Below, piece after piece: positions 10,801-20,698 of a DNA stretch of 64,000 nucleotides (position 1 is the first letter of the stretch; every line of letters starts with the position of its first letter). The stretch lies in NCBI RefSeq assembly GCF_001411555.2, contig NC_049909.1:6269485-6333484 (forward strand). The letters run 5' to 3'. This DNA comes from Juglans regia (taxonomy: Eukaryota > Streptophyta > Magnoliopsida > Fagales > Juglandaceae). The translations under genes and the position numbers were made by a program. Below the pieces are notes generated by a model, which ran no database searches, was not told the origin of the DNA, and was given only the letters and a program-made list of their open reading frames with translations.

Positions 10801-11618
10801 GTTGTCTTGAAACAGAAGTTCCCTTACTTGTATATGAATTTATCACAAATGGGACTCTTTTTGACCATATTCATGATATAAGTCGGGCTTCTTCTCTTTC
10901 ATGGGAAAAACGTTTGAAGATAGCAATAGAAGTAGCAAGAGCCCTTGCATACCTACATTCTGAAACTTCTATGCCAATTATACATAGAGATGTGAAAAGT
11001 ACAAATATACTATTAGATGATAACCACATAGCAAAAGTGGCTGACTTTGGAGCTTCAAGGTTGATAGCTCTTGATCAAACGGAAATAACCACCTTGGTGC
11101 AAGGAACTCTTGGGTACTTAGACCCTGAATACTTCCAAACTGGCCAGCTAACAGAAAAAAGTGATGTGTACAGTTTTGGTGTTGTGTTGGCAGAGCTGTT
11201 GACAGGTGAACAGGCAATTTCTTCCTATAGGCCTGAAAGTTATAAAAACCTTGCAATGTTTTTTGTTTCTGCAGTTAAAGAAGATCGTCTACTTCACATT
11301 CTTGAGGATCACATTGTCAATGAGGGTAATATTGAGCCATTAAAGGAAGTTGCTAATCTTGCAAAAGGGTGCTTAAGGTTAAGAGGGGAGGATAGGCCCA
11401 CTATGATGGAAGTGGCAATGGAGCTTGAAGGATTGAGAATTATGGGAAAGCATCCATGGGGAAAGGATAAGCAAACCACAGAAGAAACAGAATACTTGCT
11501 CAGTGCACCTACAGTCCCTTTCAACATTGATATTGGAGTTGGTTCTTCTGTAAGTGCAGTTAGTGGGTCTGATAGCATGATAAACCAACTCTTGAAACCC
11601 CTAGATGATGGTCGATAA
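7836..11618 (+). CDS. Wall-associated receptor-like kinase (WAK/WAKL)
   Basis: Three exons, 7836-8754, 9531-9701 and 10408-11618, with GT-AG introns both in phase 1, encode 766 residues. I start at the ATG at 7836; an in-frame TTG lies 15 bases upstream. Seen in order: signal peptide (1-38, hydrophobic 19-37); cysteine-rich GUB_WAK pectin-binding domain (from C44, [18 protein letters not shown]); EGF-like repeat (259-305); calcium-binding EGF (307-351, DIDEC...[15 protein letters not shown]); transmembrane helix (359-383); kinase (about 435-705) with [15 protein letters not shown] (K461), HRDVKSTN (D558), DFG (D576) and GYLDPEY. Size, domain order and exon pattern fit WAKs, which sit in the plasma membrane, bind cell-wall pectin and signal inward in growth or defence. 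The HRD arginine suggests an active RD kinase. I see no frameshift, so it is probably functional. Truncated relics lie upstream, and a LINE begins 254 bp after the stop. Confidence 0.93.
9243..9436 (+). mobile_element. MITE-like insertion in WAK intron 1
   Basis: The block TTTTAGATTGTAAGATGAGA ... GTTGAATTGTTTATTATATT ... GACTAGATGAGATAAGAA belongs to the AGATGAGAT/TCTCATCT family seen, often reversed, near 48893-49092 and 47771-48045. It is noncoding and lies in the intron well away from both splice sites, so it need not disturb splicing. Confidence 0.5.
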
Positions 11619-11872
11619 GGAGTTAAGTCCACAATAATTGATTTATATCAATCAATGAGATCCATTCATGAACTGCTATATGCCTATTAAGATCATTCAT
11701 ACATTTTTCTAGCTCTCCTTCTTTTACCAAATTTCTGTAGTTGGATGTAACTTGCAACAATTTTGGGTTCCTCCTGGTGAACAAATAAGTTTGATCCCAT
11801 CCTACTACAAAGAGCCTAGTTTTCCCACGATAATTCTCCATTCTTGACAATTTAAGAATGTTAATGTAATAA
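11619..11872 (+). other. WAK 3' UTR, interrupted by a LINE
   Basis: About 250 bp follow the WAK stop before the LINE insertion. The 5' target-duplication copy (11857-11872) ends AATGTAATAA and is followed by GGG, so no AATAAA remains here. The 3' copy beyond the LINE reads AATAAA. A minus-strand ORF across this block shows no family resemblance. Confidence 0.55.
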
Positions 11873-12225
11873 GGGATTACTGCTACATTCATAACACAAG
11901 ATCATCGACCTTCTCCAGTAATCCTATCCTCTAAAAGGCATCAGACTGTTGAGCTTGTTGAAGCTCCAAAAAGGAAATCTCAACGTCTCATTAAAGTTGA
12001 GAAAAAAGATCCATTTGAGTGTACAGCTCCAGAGCTACAAGTAGATGATTCTACAATGGCCCTAGCTCTTCTGGAAATGCATTCAGGATATTTGAGCAAG
12101 GAGAAAAAATTAAAAGGGAAAGCAAAACACAATCCCTATAGCAGACCACCCTCTCATTCCCAAGGAAAATCCAAATAAGCTAGCGAGACAAGCTTAAAAA
12201 TGTCTCCACAAGCCAAGTGAAGACA

Positions 12226-12958
12226 ATGGCTTGGAATTGCAGGGGATTAGCCCGCCCTAAAGTAGTCATAAAATTAAGGGCCAATATTAGGAAATATAAT
12301 CCGGATGTAATTTTTTTGTTGAAAACCTTGTGACGAATGATCGCACCATATCTATTGTTAGTAGTATAGGTTTCTATCATTTTCTTTACAGTCCTACTGT
12401 ATGTAAAAAAGGGGGCCTTCTACTTTTGTGGCGACCATGTGTAGAAATCGAACCTGTACATATTAATAGTAATGCAGTCTCAATTTTAGTCTACTCAAAT
12501 CCCTCACACCAACCATGGTTACTTACTTATATATATATGCACCAGCCTAGTGGAACAACAAAGCTAATTTCTGGAGCCACTTAGATTCTTTATATCAAGC
12601 TTTTCTAGGGCCTTGGGTTTGTATGGGAGACTTCAATGATCTCACTAATCAGTCTAAAAAATATGGTGGGAGGCCTGTTTCTTATAACCCAAATAAAGGC
12701 CTCAAAGCTCTCATGGATAGAAATGGCCTGATTGACATTGGTTATATGGGCCCAAAGTTCACATGGACTAATAACAAACAGGGTAATGCACTTATAAGAG
12801 AAAGATTAGACAGTGTCGTTCCAAATCAAGAATGGAGACTACTTTTTTCAAATGCAACACTACAGCATTTAGCATCATCAACATTGGACCATCATCCAAT
12901 CTTATTGCATACCCCGACTAATATATGCCAAGCCCCCTCTTTCAAGTTTGAAGAATTC
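12226..12958 (+). pseudogene. LINE ORF2 endonuclease domain (broken)
   Basis: The frame opens MAWNCRGLARPKVVIKLRAN, the characteristic start of the plant LINE apurinic-like endonuclease, which nicks target DNA. It reaches a TGA near 12331, continues in another frame (KKGGLLLLWR), and shifts again to MGDFNDLT (12623 on; GDFN motif), FTWTNN, ERLDSVV and LDHHPILL, where the family usually has SDHxPI. At least two frameshifts inactivate it. Confidence 0.8.
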
Positions 12959-13590
12959 TAGACTTGCGAGCCATTAAGCCACCCAATAATAAGTGAAGCA
13001 GGGAGTAAACCTCATTTAGGCAATCCGTCTTACATCCTATGCAAGAAAATCAAGTCCACCAAAGAAGCACTCAAAATTTGGAACAAAAGTCACTACGGGT
13101 AGATCAACCACAATATACTTCATATAGAAAGTGAACTTCTTGAGGTACAAGGAAATCTTATGACTCATTCTAACCAAGAAAAAGAAAGATTTTTGCAACA
13201 CAGACTTCACAAGCAAAAGAGAATATGAAGAAATCTTATGGAGACAAAAATCCAGACTCACTTGGCTAATTTCAACGGATCTCAACACCAAATTTTATCA
13301 CTTGACAACAACTATCCGAAGAAGAAGGAATTCTATTGAATTAATCAAACTGGAACTAGGTATTTGGTCTATGGACCCTCTTGAGATAGAATCTACTTTT
13401 ATTAATCATTTCAGCTCTATATATTCCTCTTCAAACCCAATCATTCCAAAACACTTGGTAATCTCTTTGATAAGCACATCTCAGACATAGAGAATGAATC
13501 TTTAACTGCCATACCAGAAGAGAATTAAATATTAGAAGCACTAAAATAGATTCCCAATAACAAATTTTTAAGAAAGAAGTCATACTAGGA

Positions 13591-14515
13591 GTGCGGAATT
13601 TCTTTAGCAGTGGAAAACTTCTAAAGCACATTACTCATACCAACATTGCTCTTATCCCAAAGACGTCTAGTCCAAATAGCCCAAGCCAATATCGTCCCAT
13701 TAGCCTTACAAATGTTAGCTACAAGATTATAACCAAAATCATGGCCAATCGTTTCAAATGTCTACTCCCAAAAATTATCTCTCCACTCCAAACAACCTTT
13801 GTCCCTAGTAGAAACATCAAGGAAAATACTATCATAGCTCATAAGCTATTTCACTATCTCAAAAGGAAAACATGGAAAAAAGGTTTGATGGCAATTAAAC
13901 TAGACAAGAAAAATGCTTTTGATCAGGTGGAATGGGAATTTCACTTTGTAGTGATGAAGAATCTGGATTTCAATTAAAAATGAATAAATTTGATAAAGGA
14001 GTGCATAACAATAGTGTCATTTTCCATCCTCATCAATGGTTCACCAAAAGGTTTCTACAAATCTTAGAGAGGTATCAAGCAAAGTGATTCAATTTCACCA
14101 TTTCTTTTTATACTGGTCACAGAAGCACTATCTAGAATCTTATTAAAGGTAGAAGCTCAACAGAAACTGAAAGGTGTACAAATCAGTAGAAATAATCCAA
14201 CATTGTCACATTTACTATTTGCAGGTGATACAATTATCTTTACAAAGGCAACATAAAAAAAATGCGCAAAACATATCTAAGTGTCTAGCAAAATATCAAA
14301 ATTGGTCCAGACAAAAGATAAATCTGTGTAAATCTTCAGTGTTTGTTACTAGGAATACCATCCAAACAACAAAAACATATATTTCTCAATGGCTACCTTA
14401 TAAAACAACATCAGCTAGAATGAAATATATGGACTTACTAGCCTCTTTCAATAGAAGCAAAAAAGAAAATTACAGTGAAATGCTAACCAAAATGGGAAAA
14501 AAAATGGAAGGTTAG
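13591..14515 (+). pseudogene. LINE ORF2 reverse transcriptase domain (broken)
   Basis: Seen: IALIPKT, QYRPISLTNVSYKIITKIMA, the palm-motif relative MAIKLDKKNAFDQVEW, then a stop near 13975, and in a later frame LLFAGDTIIFT. The last replaces the catalytic FADD/YADD box with AGD, losing one metal-binding aspartate. In-frame stops also interrupt the domain, so the enzyme is inactive on two counts. Confidence 0.8.
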
Positions 14516-15108
14516 AAATCAAAACTATTATGCTAATTAAATCTGTAGTAACCACGATACCAACATATCATATGAGCTCTTTTCAACTACCAAAATCAGT
14601 CTGCGGATCACTAGATACAGCTTTCAAAGACTTTTAGTGGGGATTCTCAAAAGACAAAATTCATCATATGACATTAAAGTCCTGGAAATCTATCTGCTTA
14701 CCAAAAGACCCTAAAGCATCTTTTTATCGAATGTCCCATCATCAGATTGACCCTAAATCTTACAAGCTTGCCTATTGATTCTATATCATACTGGATCAGA
14801 ATGATCATCTATCTAGAAAAAGGATTGGGACTTCGAATAGAAGAAAGGCACCACTTCCAACTATTTGCGGTTATAATGCTAGATTTTATTTGGAGAAAGA
14901 GAAATGATATCGTCCACTTCCAAATTGATGTGCGCACTCAGTTGCGCAATAGGTAGTTACCAATCATATTTTTGGAAGCCTACCCTTAGAGATAATAATC
15001 CTAGTTGCTTCTTGTATATTGATACTGGAAAGGGTCCACCTTGAAATTTTGTACCTTTTTTTTTATATATAATATGCTTAATTAGAAAAAAAAATGTTAA
15101 TGTAATAA

Positions 15109-15615
15109 ACGTTGTACAACTTGTACTGTCTTGCACAACGTAATGAGGGTTCCATGGTAAGTGGTTTTTGTTTCCTAGTTACATTACATTAGCAGTTAGC
15201 ATCAATTAATTAAGAAAATTTGGCACTTATCCCGGCCTTAGCCATCAAGAAATTTAGGGGAAAAAATGTTGAAAAAAATAATTAGAAACTAAAACTAAAC
15301 AACACATAAATAATAAAATAGAAGATCGAGAGTTCAAGTGGCCAGCCCTCGTCAAGAGGGTCTTCACTCCCTCGTGGGGTGGCTCTTGTCTTCCTAATTA
15401 TGTGGAGTTTGCCTTAACATGGTTTTTCGCAAAGAGTGCATCTTTGATTCGAATATAGTGTAAAGTCGATTTTAAAAATGTAACCGGAACCTGATTTCTT
15501 ATGCCTTACTTGGTTTCACAAACCTTTCAAATCATCTCATCTCATCTCATCTTATCTCAACATCCAAACATCATTCAAACACAAACATTTTCCAATTTCA
15601 AATTTTTAAATTTTT
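15109..15615 (+). other. Intergenic DNA before the assembly gap
   Basis: The first bases (ACGTTGTACAACTTG...) continue the pre-insertion WAK 3' flank. No gene was recognised. From about 15528 the ATCTCATCTCATCTCATCTT repeat and AACATCCAAACA mark an end of the dispersed TCTCATCTCA element family, cut off by the gap. Confidence 0.55.
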
Positions 15616-15715
15616 NNNNNNNNNNNNNNNNNNNNNNNNNNNNNNNNNNNNNNNNNNNNNNNNNNNNNNNNNNNNNNNNNNNNNNNNNNNNNNNNNNNNN
15701 NNNNNNNNNNNNNNN
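15616..15715. other. Assembly gap (100 N)
   Basis: Exactly 100 N, the usual placeholder size. The sequence right of it starts at base 28 of the gypsy LTR. The sequence left of it does not match the DNA that should precede this element, so the true missing length is probably several hundred bases or more. Confidence 0.95.
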
Positions 15716-18485
15716 AGATGGACTGTGATTTTTTTTTTTTTTTAATTTATTTGGAGATCTATGCCGTTTATTTATTATTATTTTTATTATTATTTTTTTT
15801 TCCCCGCTTGTTTTGTTTATTTTTTTCGTTTCCGTCTCTTTCCGTTTATATTATTTTTTTTTCGCACGGCTTATATTTATTTTTCCGTCGCACAGCATGC
15901 ATACGCACGTTTTCGTTCACGGCATGCTTGCACACACACGTCCCTCTTGCACGTCCCGCGTTCGGTTGGTTTTCATCTAGGGTTTTCTTTTCTTGTTCAA
16001 TCATCTACTTATTTTCATACGAAGAAGGCTCGCGCCGCTGCCTTCCCACGCCGAACCATAGCCCAGTTTTTCCTCCTCAGCCTCCATCCCCTCGGTTCCT
16101 CGCACCCCGAGTCGTGCAGCACCCCAAAGTTTATCCGCGTACCGCGACGCCGTCCCAGTATCACCGCAGCCTGTCCTCACCCTTTCGGAGAGCACCACGC
16201 CAGTTGACAGAAAAGCCTCTGCCTTCAGCCTACCGTGCACCGAGTTGCATACCGCGGGAAGCCACCGCAGCCGCCGGGTCCATACCTCCTTAAGCCGCCG
16301 TAAACCTGCACGAAACCACCGTGCCCACTGCCCTATCACGCGAAGCTGTCGCCTAGTGTTCCCGTAGCCTCTACAGCAAGCATCGGACTGCTCTGTTTTG
16401 TTATCCAAAAACAGAGCATTTCCAGCCACCTTGAGCCACTGAAAGCATCCTCCACCGAAGCTCTTCCGCGCTGTGCCCACACAGAAACTGCCGAGGAGGA
16501 CGTCTCAGCACCCCTGTCCGCCGCACGCAGCCTTTGTTTCCCCGGTAAGCTCACGCCATTTCTTGTTGGTGTCTCCATTCTCTCGGTCTCTCCCTCTTTC
16601 TCTCACCGTCTCTCTCTCGGTTTCAGCTCTCTCTCTCTCTCTTCCAGTGCACCGCCGCAGTACCCACCACCACTAGCGCACCCGCCCAGCTCCGTCGCAG
16701 CTCCACTCCTCTCGGTAGGTCCTCCGTTACTCTTCAACCGCGCGGCATGGTCACGTTGCTTGGCTTGTATGGTTGTTCCGTAGACTTTCCGTAGTTTAGG
16801 AAATATTTTTGTCTGATAATTACTTTTTTACCCTTTGTGGGATGTATAGGATATTGTACTGAGTTTATATAGTTTTTTTTTTAAATTATACTATGTGCAA
16901 CGATTATTTTATTGAAAGTGTATTTTGAACATTTTATTTATGATTAAAGTAAATCACTTAAGTATTTTTTTTTTTATGTTATTAAGTAAAGGTTTATTTT
17001 AAGAGTAAACATTATTGGTGTTTTTAGATAATGGTGGTATTATAGGAAATTTTTAGAATTCTAGGTTTTGAGGATTTAAATAGGTTCTTAGGTTCAAATA
17101 CGAAATACGTGATTGATTGAGAATTTACGGGAATTACTTGATTATTTTATAGGTGACGATTAATTATTGTCCGACGTTTTGAGGAATTTCGAAAAAGCTA
17201 AGAAGTTCAGGTAAGCGGGGTTCCTATGCTAGACTTTGCATTAAATAAAATGAACTGAGGTCCTTTTTGGAAAATGTGCATGTTCTGCTATGAAAAGAAA
17301 TTTGAAAACAACCTCAGATATTTGTTCTGCATTACTCATGAGATTCTGTTTAAGAATAACGTATTTTCTGTCATGACTGGTGTAAACATGAGCTTATTTT
17401 TGATATTTTATTTCTGAACTTTGAAAATGAGAGCGAATATGAAATTTGTGCATAAATTATGTGGTGATATGATTTTGTTCTGTTCCGAAAAATTTTGTTC
17501 AGTACATTGTTTGGAAAAGACGTGATTTCTGAAAACCTTTGGCATGACTCTCTGATTCTGAATTTGATTCTGTTTCTGTTCTGTTCAGTTACGGCCCTGC
17601 CACGGGTGATAATAGTGGCATACGGCCCAACCACGGGTAATAATAGTGGATACGGCCCAACCACGGGTTATAATAGTGGATACGGCCCAACCACGGGTAA
17701 TAATAGTGGATACGGCCCTGCCACGGGTTATAGTAGTGGTCTCTGTTTTGAGTGCACACCTTGGTGACAGAGTGTCTTATGTTCTGCTTGGCTATCCGCA
17801 GATGCACAACCCTACCACGGGGGTTATACATGGCCTCTGTTCTGATATGATGTTTTGATGATGACGATGATCATTTATGCTATGCCAAAGAATATTTTGA
17901 ATGAAATTATTTCTAAATCTTCGCTCTGATATTTTAATAACATGTTCTGCTTCCGCACTCTGAAAATGAAAATGTTTTGTTCTGCATTCTGATTTCTGTA
18001 AATGCTCATGTTTATACACTGGTATATGTTCTCTGCTTACTGAGTTGTTGATAACTCACCCCCCTTATCTCCATAATATTTCAGATGACATTGATGGTTC
18101 GGCTGAGGATCAGTATTAAAGTCTATGGAAAAGATTAGCATTGATTTATTGTTGGGTATCTCATGATATTAGTGTTGGTGTTAGAGGTTATTTATCTTTC
18201 TTAAGTTTACTTCAATGGATTTAGACGGTTTATGGAGACTATGTTAATGTTTTATTATTCCTAGTTGTTATTTGAGACATGAAGAAGAGTTGATTTTATT
18301 TGGGTTGTTGGATTGAATATTGGATAAATGAGTTTATTTAATTTATTTAATTGAAGTATTTACGTTCGATTTGAGGTTTGGTAAAATGGATATATTCTTG
18401 AATTTGGAAGTACTCTAGCCTTGTTAGAGTTGTTTATCAGGTGTTATGAGTTAACTCTCCGGACCCTCGGGGTCGGGGCGTTACA
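15716..18485 (+). repeat. 5' LTR of the gag-only gypsy element
   Basis: It matches LTR A from its 28th base and ends GGGGCGTTACA. A 5-unit copy of the 30-bp array lies at 17590-17741. Candidate splice sites are a donor CAG/GTAAGC (intron from 17211) and an acceptor TTTCAG (ends 18084). Differences from the 3' LTR are sparse: scattered substitutions, homopolymer lengths and one 30-bp unit. Confidence 0.93.
17590..17741 (+). repeat. 30-bp tandem repeat in the 5' LTR, 5 units
   Basis: Same unit and arrangement as at 2646-2797. The third unit reads TACGG where copy A has TACAG. Confidence 0.9.
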
Positions 18486-18487
18486 GT

Positions 18488-18499
18488 TGGTATCAGAGA
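18488..18499 (+). other. Primer-binding site (initiator Met tRNA)
   Basis: TGGTATCAGAG, two bases after the LTR end, matches the plant initiator Met-tRNA 3' end (consensus TGGTATCAGAGC) up to the last base. It primes minus-strand DNA synthesis and fixes the LTR boundary and orientation. Confidence 0.9.
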
Positions 18500-18896
18500 C
18501 AGGTTTGAATTCTGCATACTGTAGACCTTGGAGGTTTAGATATCTGTGGGTTCATAAGATGTGGAAATTTCAATATAGGAATTGGAGGTTTTTAAGGATA
18601 GCCATGTAGATATTTAAGTTTGAGTTCCAAGAACCTTAAGATTGATTTTGATGGGATTTGAGGTTTTAAATTTGGCTGATGTTAGAAATTGAATTTGGAA
18701 CTTTGAGGTTATAGATTTTAGTGATATACGTGTGTATTAAGTGATGTCAAATTTGCATAGTTATCTGATTTATATAGACATATATATGTATATGTGTTTA
18801 TATGCATATTTTATTTATCCTCTTATTTATTTTTATTTACCTTGTATATTCGTTTTCTTTTATTTTAGAACGTTTCACCGAGTGTAGACTTTCAGG
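18500..18896 (+). other. Untranslated leader between primer site and gag
   Basis: About 400 bp, AT-rich, with no ORF of note. It probably serves as RNA leader and packaging region; the role is inferred from position. Confidence 0.5.
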
Positions 18897-19910
18897 ATGG
18901 CTGCTCGTCGTAGAGTTCGAACTCTTGAAGATTTGAATGAAGACGACATTGGTGGGGGTTGCACGTTCGAACAATTTAATCGAACGCATCCTCCCACCTT
19001 TGATGGAAGAGGCAATGCGAATGCTGCGGAAGATTGGATACAAGACATTGAAGAAATATTTGGTGTTTTGGAGTGTACCGATCAGCAAAAAGTCAAGTTC
19101 GCAGCCTTTAAACTATCTGGAGAAGCAAAGAGATGGTGGAATTCTGAGAAAGTTATCAGGGAAGCTGAGGGGATTGGAGTAATTGTTTGGGCTCAATTCA
19201 AGCAGAGTTTCTTCGATCGATTTTTCCCTAAGGCAGATAGGGATGCTAGAGCCCGAGAGTTCACCAACTTGGTGCAAGGGACCATGACTGTGCGCCAGTA
19301 TGCTGCAAGGTTTGCGGAATTATCACGTTTCGCCGCATACTTGATTCCCGATGAGGAGAAAAAGACTAGGAAGTTTGAAGAAGGCTTGAACTACAGGATT
19401 TATGAGCGGGTGATGATCTTGCAGATTCAGAATTTTTCAGAATTAGTACACAAGGCGATGCTAGCGGAACAGAATCTTAAGAGGGGTGCTGAATTGCAAG
19501 AACAGAGAAAGAGAGCTACTCCACATGGATCCTCTAGTATGGATCAAGGGCCATGGAAGAAGAGAAATGATGGAAACAGCTTGGGACAAAGGCAAATGCA
19601 GGGTTATCAATCAAATAACCCCTGCAAGTTTTGTAACCACGTACACACTGGGGAGTGTAGAAAGGAAAATGGGTCATGTTTCCGATGTGGAAAGAATGGC
19701 CATTTCATCAGAGAATGCCCATTACTGTCAGACGACAAGAATAAGACCAACACACCTCCAGGTCCCCGTCAGACGACTCAGGGAAACAATCAGCGTAGAA
19801 TGGGACCAGCCCGAGTGTTTGCATTGGCAGCTGAAGATGTTGAGGACGATAACAATGTGATCACAGGTACCCCACTATTTCTTCTCCTTGAAAGCTTTTG
19901 TTTTAGTTGA
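18897..19910 (+). CDS. Ty3/gypsy Gag polyprotein (retrotransposon gag, zinc knuckles)
   Basis: An intact 337-codon frame starts at the ATG at 18897. The N-terminal part (MAARRRVRTLEDL) precedes a capsid-like retrotransposon-gag domain with PPTFDGRGNANAAEDWI (about 40-55), KRWWNSE and FFDRFFPKADRDARAREF. Near residues 243-277 lie two zinc-binding boxes, CKFCNHVHTGEC and CFRCGKNGHFIREC, the paired arrangement of chromovirus-type Gag. Gag coats element RNA in virus-like particles. The frame leaves the family-like sequence after DDNNVITG, where protease would normally begin, and ends about 13 residues later. The junction reads ACAGGTACC, which is splice-donor-like but may be chance. With no pol in the element, this Gag would act in cis with enzymes from a related copy. 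Confidence 0.9.
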   Translation: MAARRRVRTLEDLNEDDIGGGCTFEQFNRTHPPTFDGRGNANAAEDWIQDIEEIFGVLECTDQQKVKFAAFKLSGEAKRWWNSEKVIREAEGIGVIVWAQFKQSFFDRFFPKADRDARAREFTNLVQGTMTVRQYAARFAELSRFAAYLIPDEEKKTRKFEEGLNYRIYERVMILQIQNFSELVHKAMLAEQNLKRGAELQEQRKRATPHGSSSMDQGPWKKRNDGNSLGQRQMQGYQSNNPCKFCNHVHTGECRKENGSCFRCGKNGHFIRECPLLSDDKNKTNTPPGPRQTTQGNNQRRMGPARVFALAAEDVEDDNNVITGTPLFLLLESFCFS

Positions 19911-20685
19911 GTTGGGATTAATCTTATGATGGCATGAAACTTTCCTAGTTGTGTAGTTTAGAATATGGTGGTTGGTTGGAAAGGTTTTCAAAGGGATTAG
20001 ACCCAATATTTTATATCTTCGAGGCACTAGCTTTTGGTGTTTGATGAGTTAGTATGTGTTTTGGAAGTGAAAAGTCTAGGAAAAATTTATGGTTGGAAGT
20101 AGATTTTCTAGGGATTCGGGAATTCGTGACTTGAGTTACCTAGGACTTAAATTTTTTTTGAGCATTTGATTGTACTATTATTTGAAGATTTAAATATTAT
20201 TTTGGGAGTTCTCTTTTGGTTATTTGTGAGGCTTAGCTGGTAAAGACTGATTATGTGGAGATTAGTTCTTTTCCGACGTATGTGTTTGGGATTCAATGTT
20301 TTAGGACTAGAAGTTGTTAGAGTGAACAGCGGAAGCGTGGTTGTAATGATATAATAGTTTGAGAGTGTTTTTCGTTATTTTTTGAGGTTGTATATTAGGT
20401 GGAGATTTTGGAATTTATTAGTTGTTTTCAATTGCATTATGGAGGTTTATATTCTAAATTTGATAAGATAGTGTGTGTGAATGTGTATGGCTAGAGAAAT
20501 TATGGGAGAATACGATCGACAATATGGGAGGGTTAGAATTTGAAATATTAGGTTCGACAATTGCGGAATATTAATTAGGTTTGACATTATGATTAACGAA
20601 TGGGTTAGGCATGAAATTATTGTAGCGGATAAATATTTAGGCCTTGTTTGTGATACTAGCAAATTTCGAGGACGAAATTTTTCTT
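19911..20685 (+). other. Noncoding tail between gag and polypurine tract
   Basis: After the gag stop, about 40 bp of unique sequence lead into a block equal to window bases 1-735. No protease, reverse transcriptase or integrase motifs occur in any frame, so pol is deleted or was never present. Confidence 0.8.
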
Positions 20686-20698
20686 AAGGGGGGGAGAA
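20686..20698 (+). other. Polypurine tract
   Basis: AAGGGGGGGAGAA directly precedes the 3' LTR and is identical to that of copy A. Confidence 0.9.

Larger units (their letters stand above)
11873..15092 (+). mobile_element. Degenerate L1-type LINE with target duplication
   Basis: A 16-bp exact direct repeat, AATGTTAATGTAATAA, flanks the element at 11857-11872 and 15093-15108, and an A-run (about 15086-15094) precedes the 3' copy. Inside, in order, are the tail of an ORF1-like basic segment (about 11905-12178), an endonuclease (12226-12958), a reverse transcriptase (13591-14515) and remnants of the C-terminal region. Frameshifts, stops and a deletion near 14707 make it dead. At 3.2 kb it is about half a full plant L1, truncated at the 5' end. 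Confidence 0.85.

Noticed and set aside
11623..11892. 89-codon minus-strand ORF in the WAK 3' flank
   Set aside because: It crosses the LINE insertion boundary, has no recognised motif and lies antisense in the WAK 3' UTR.
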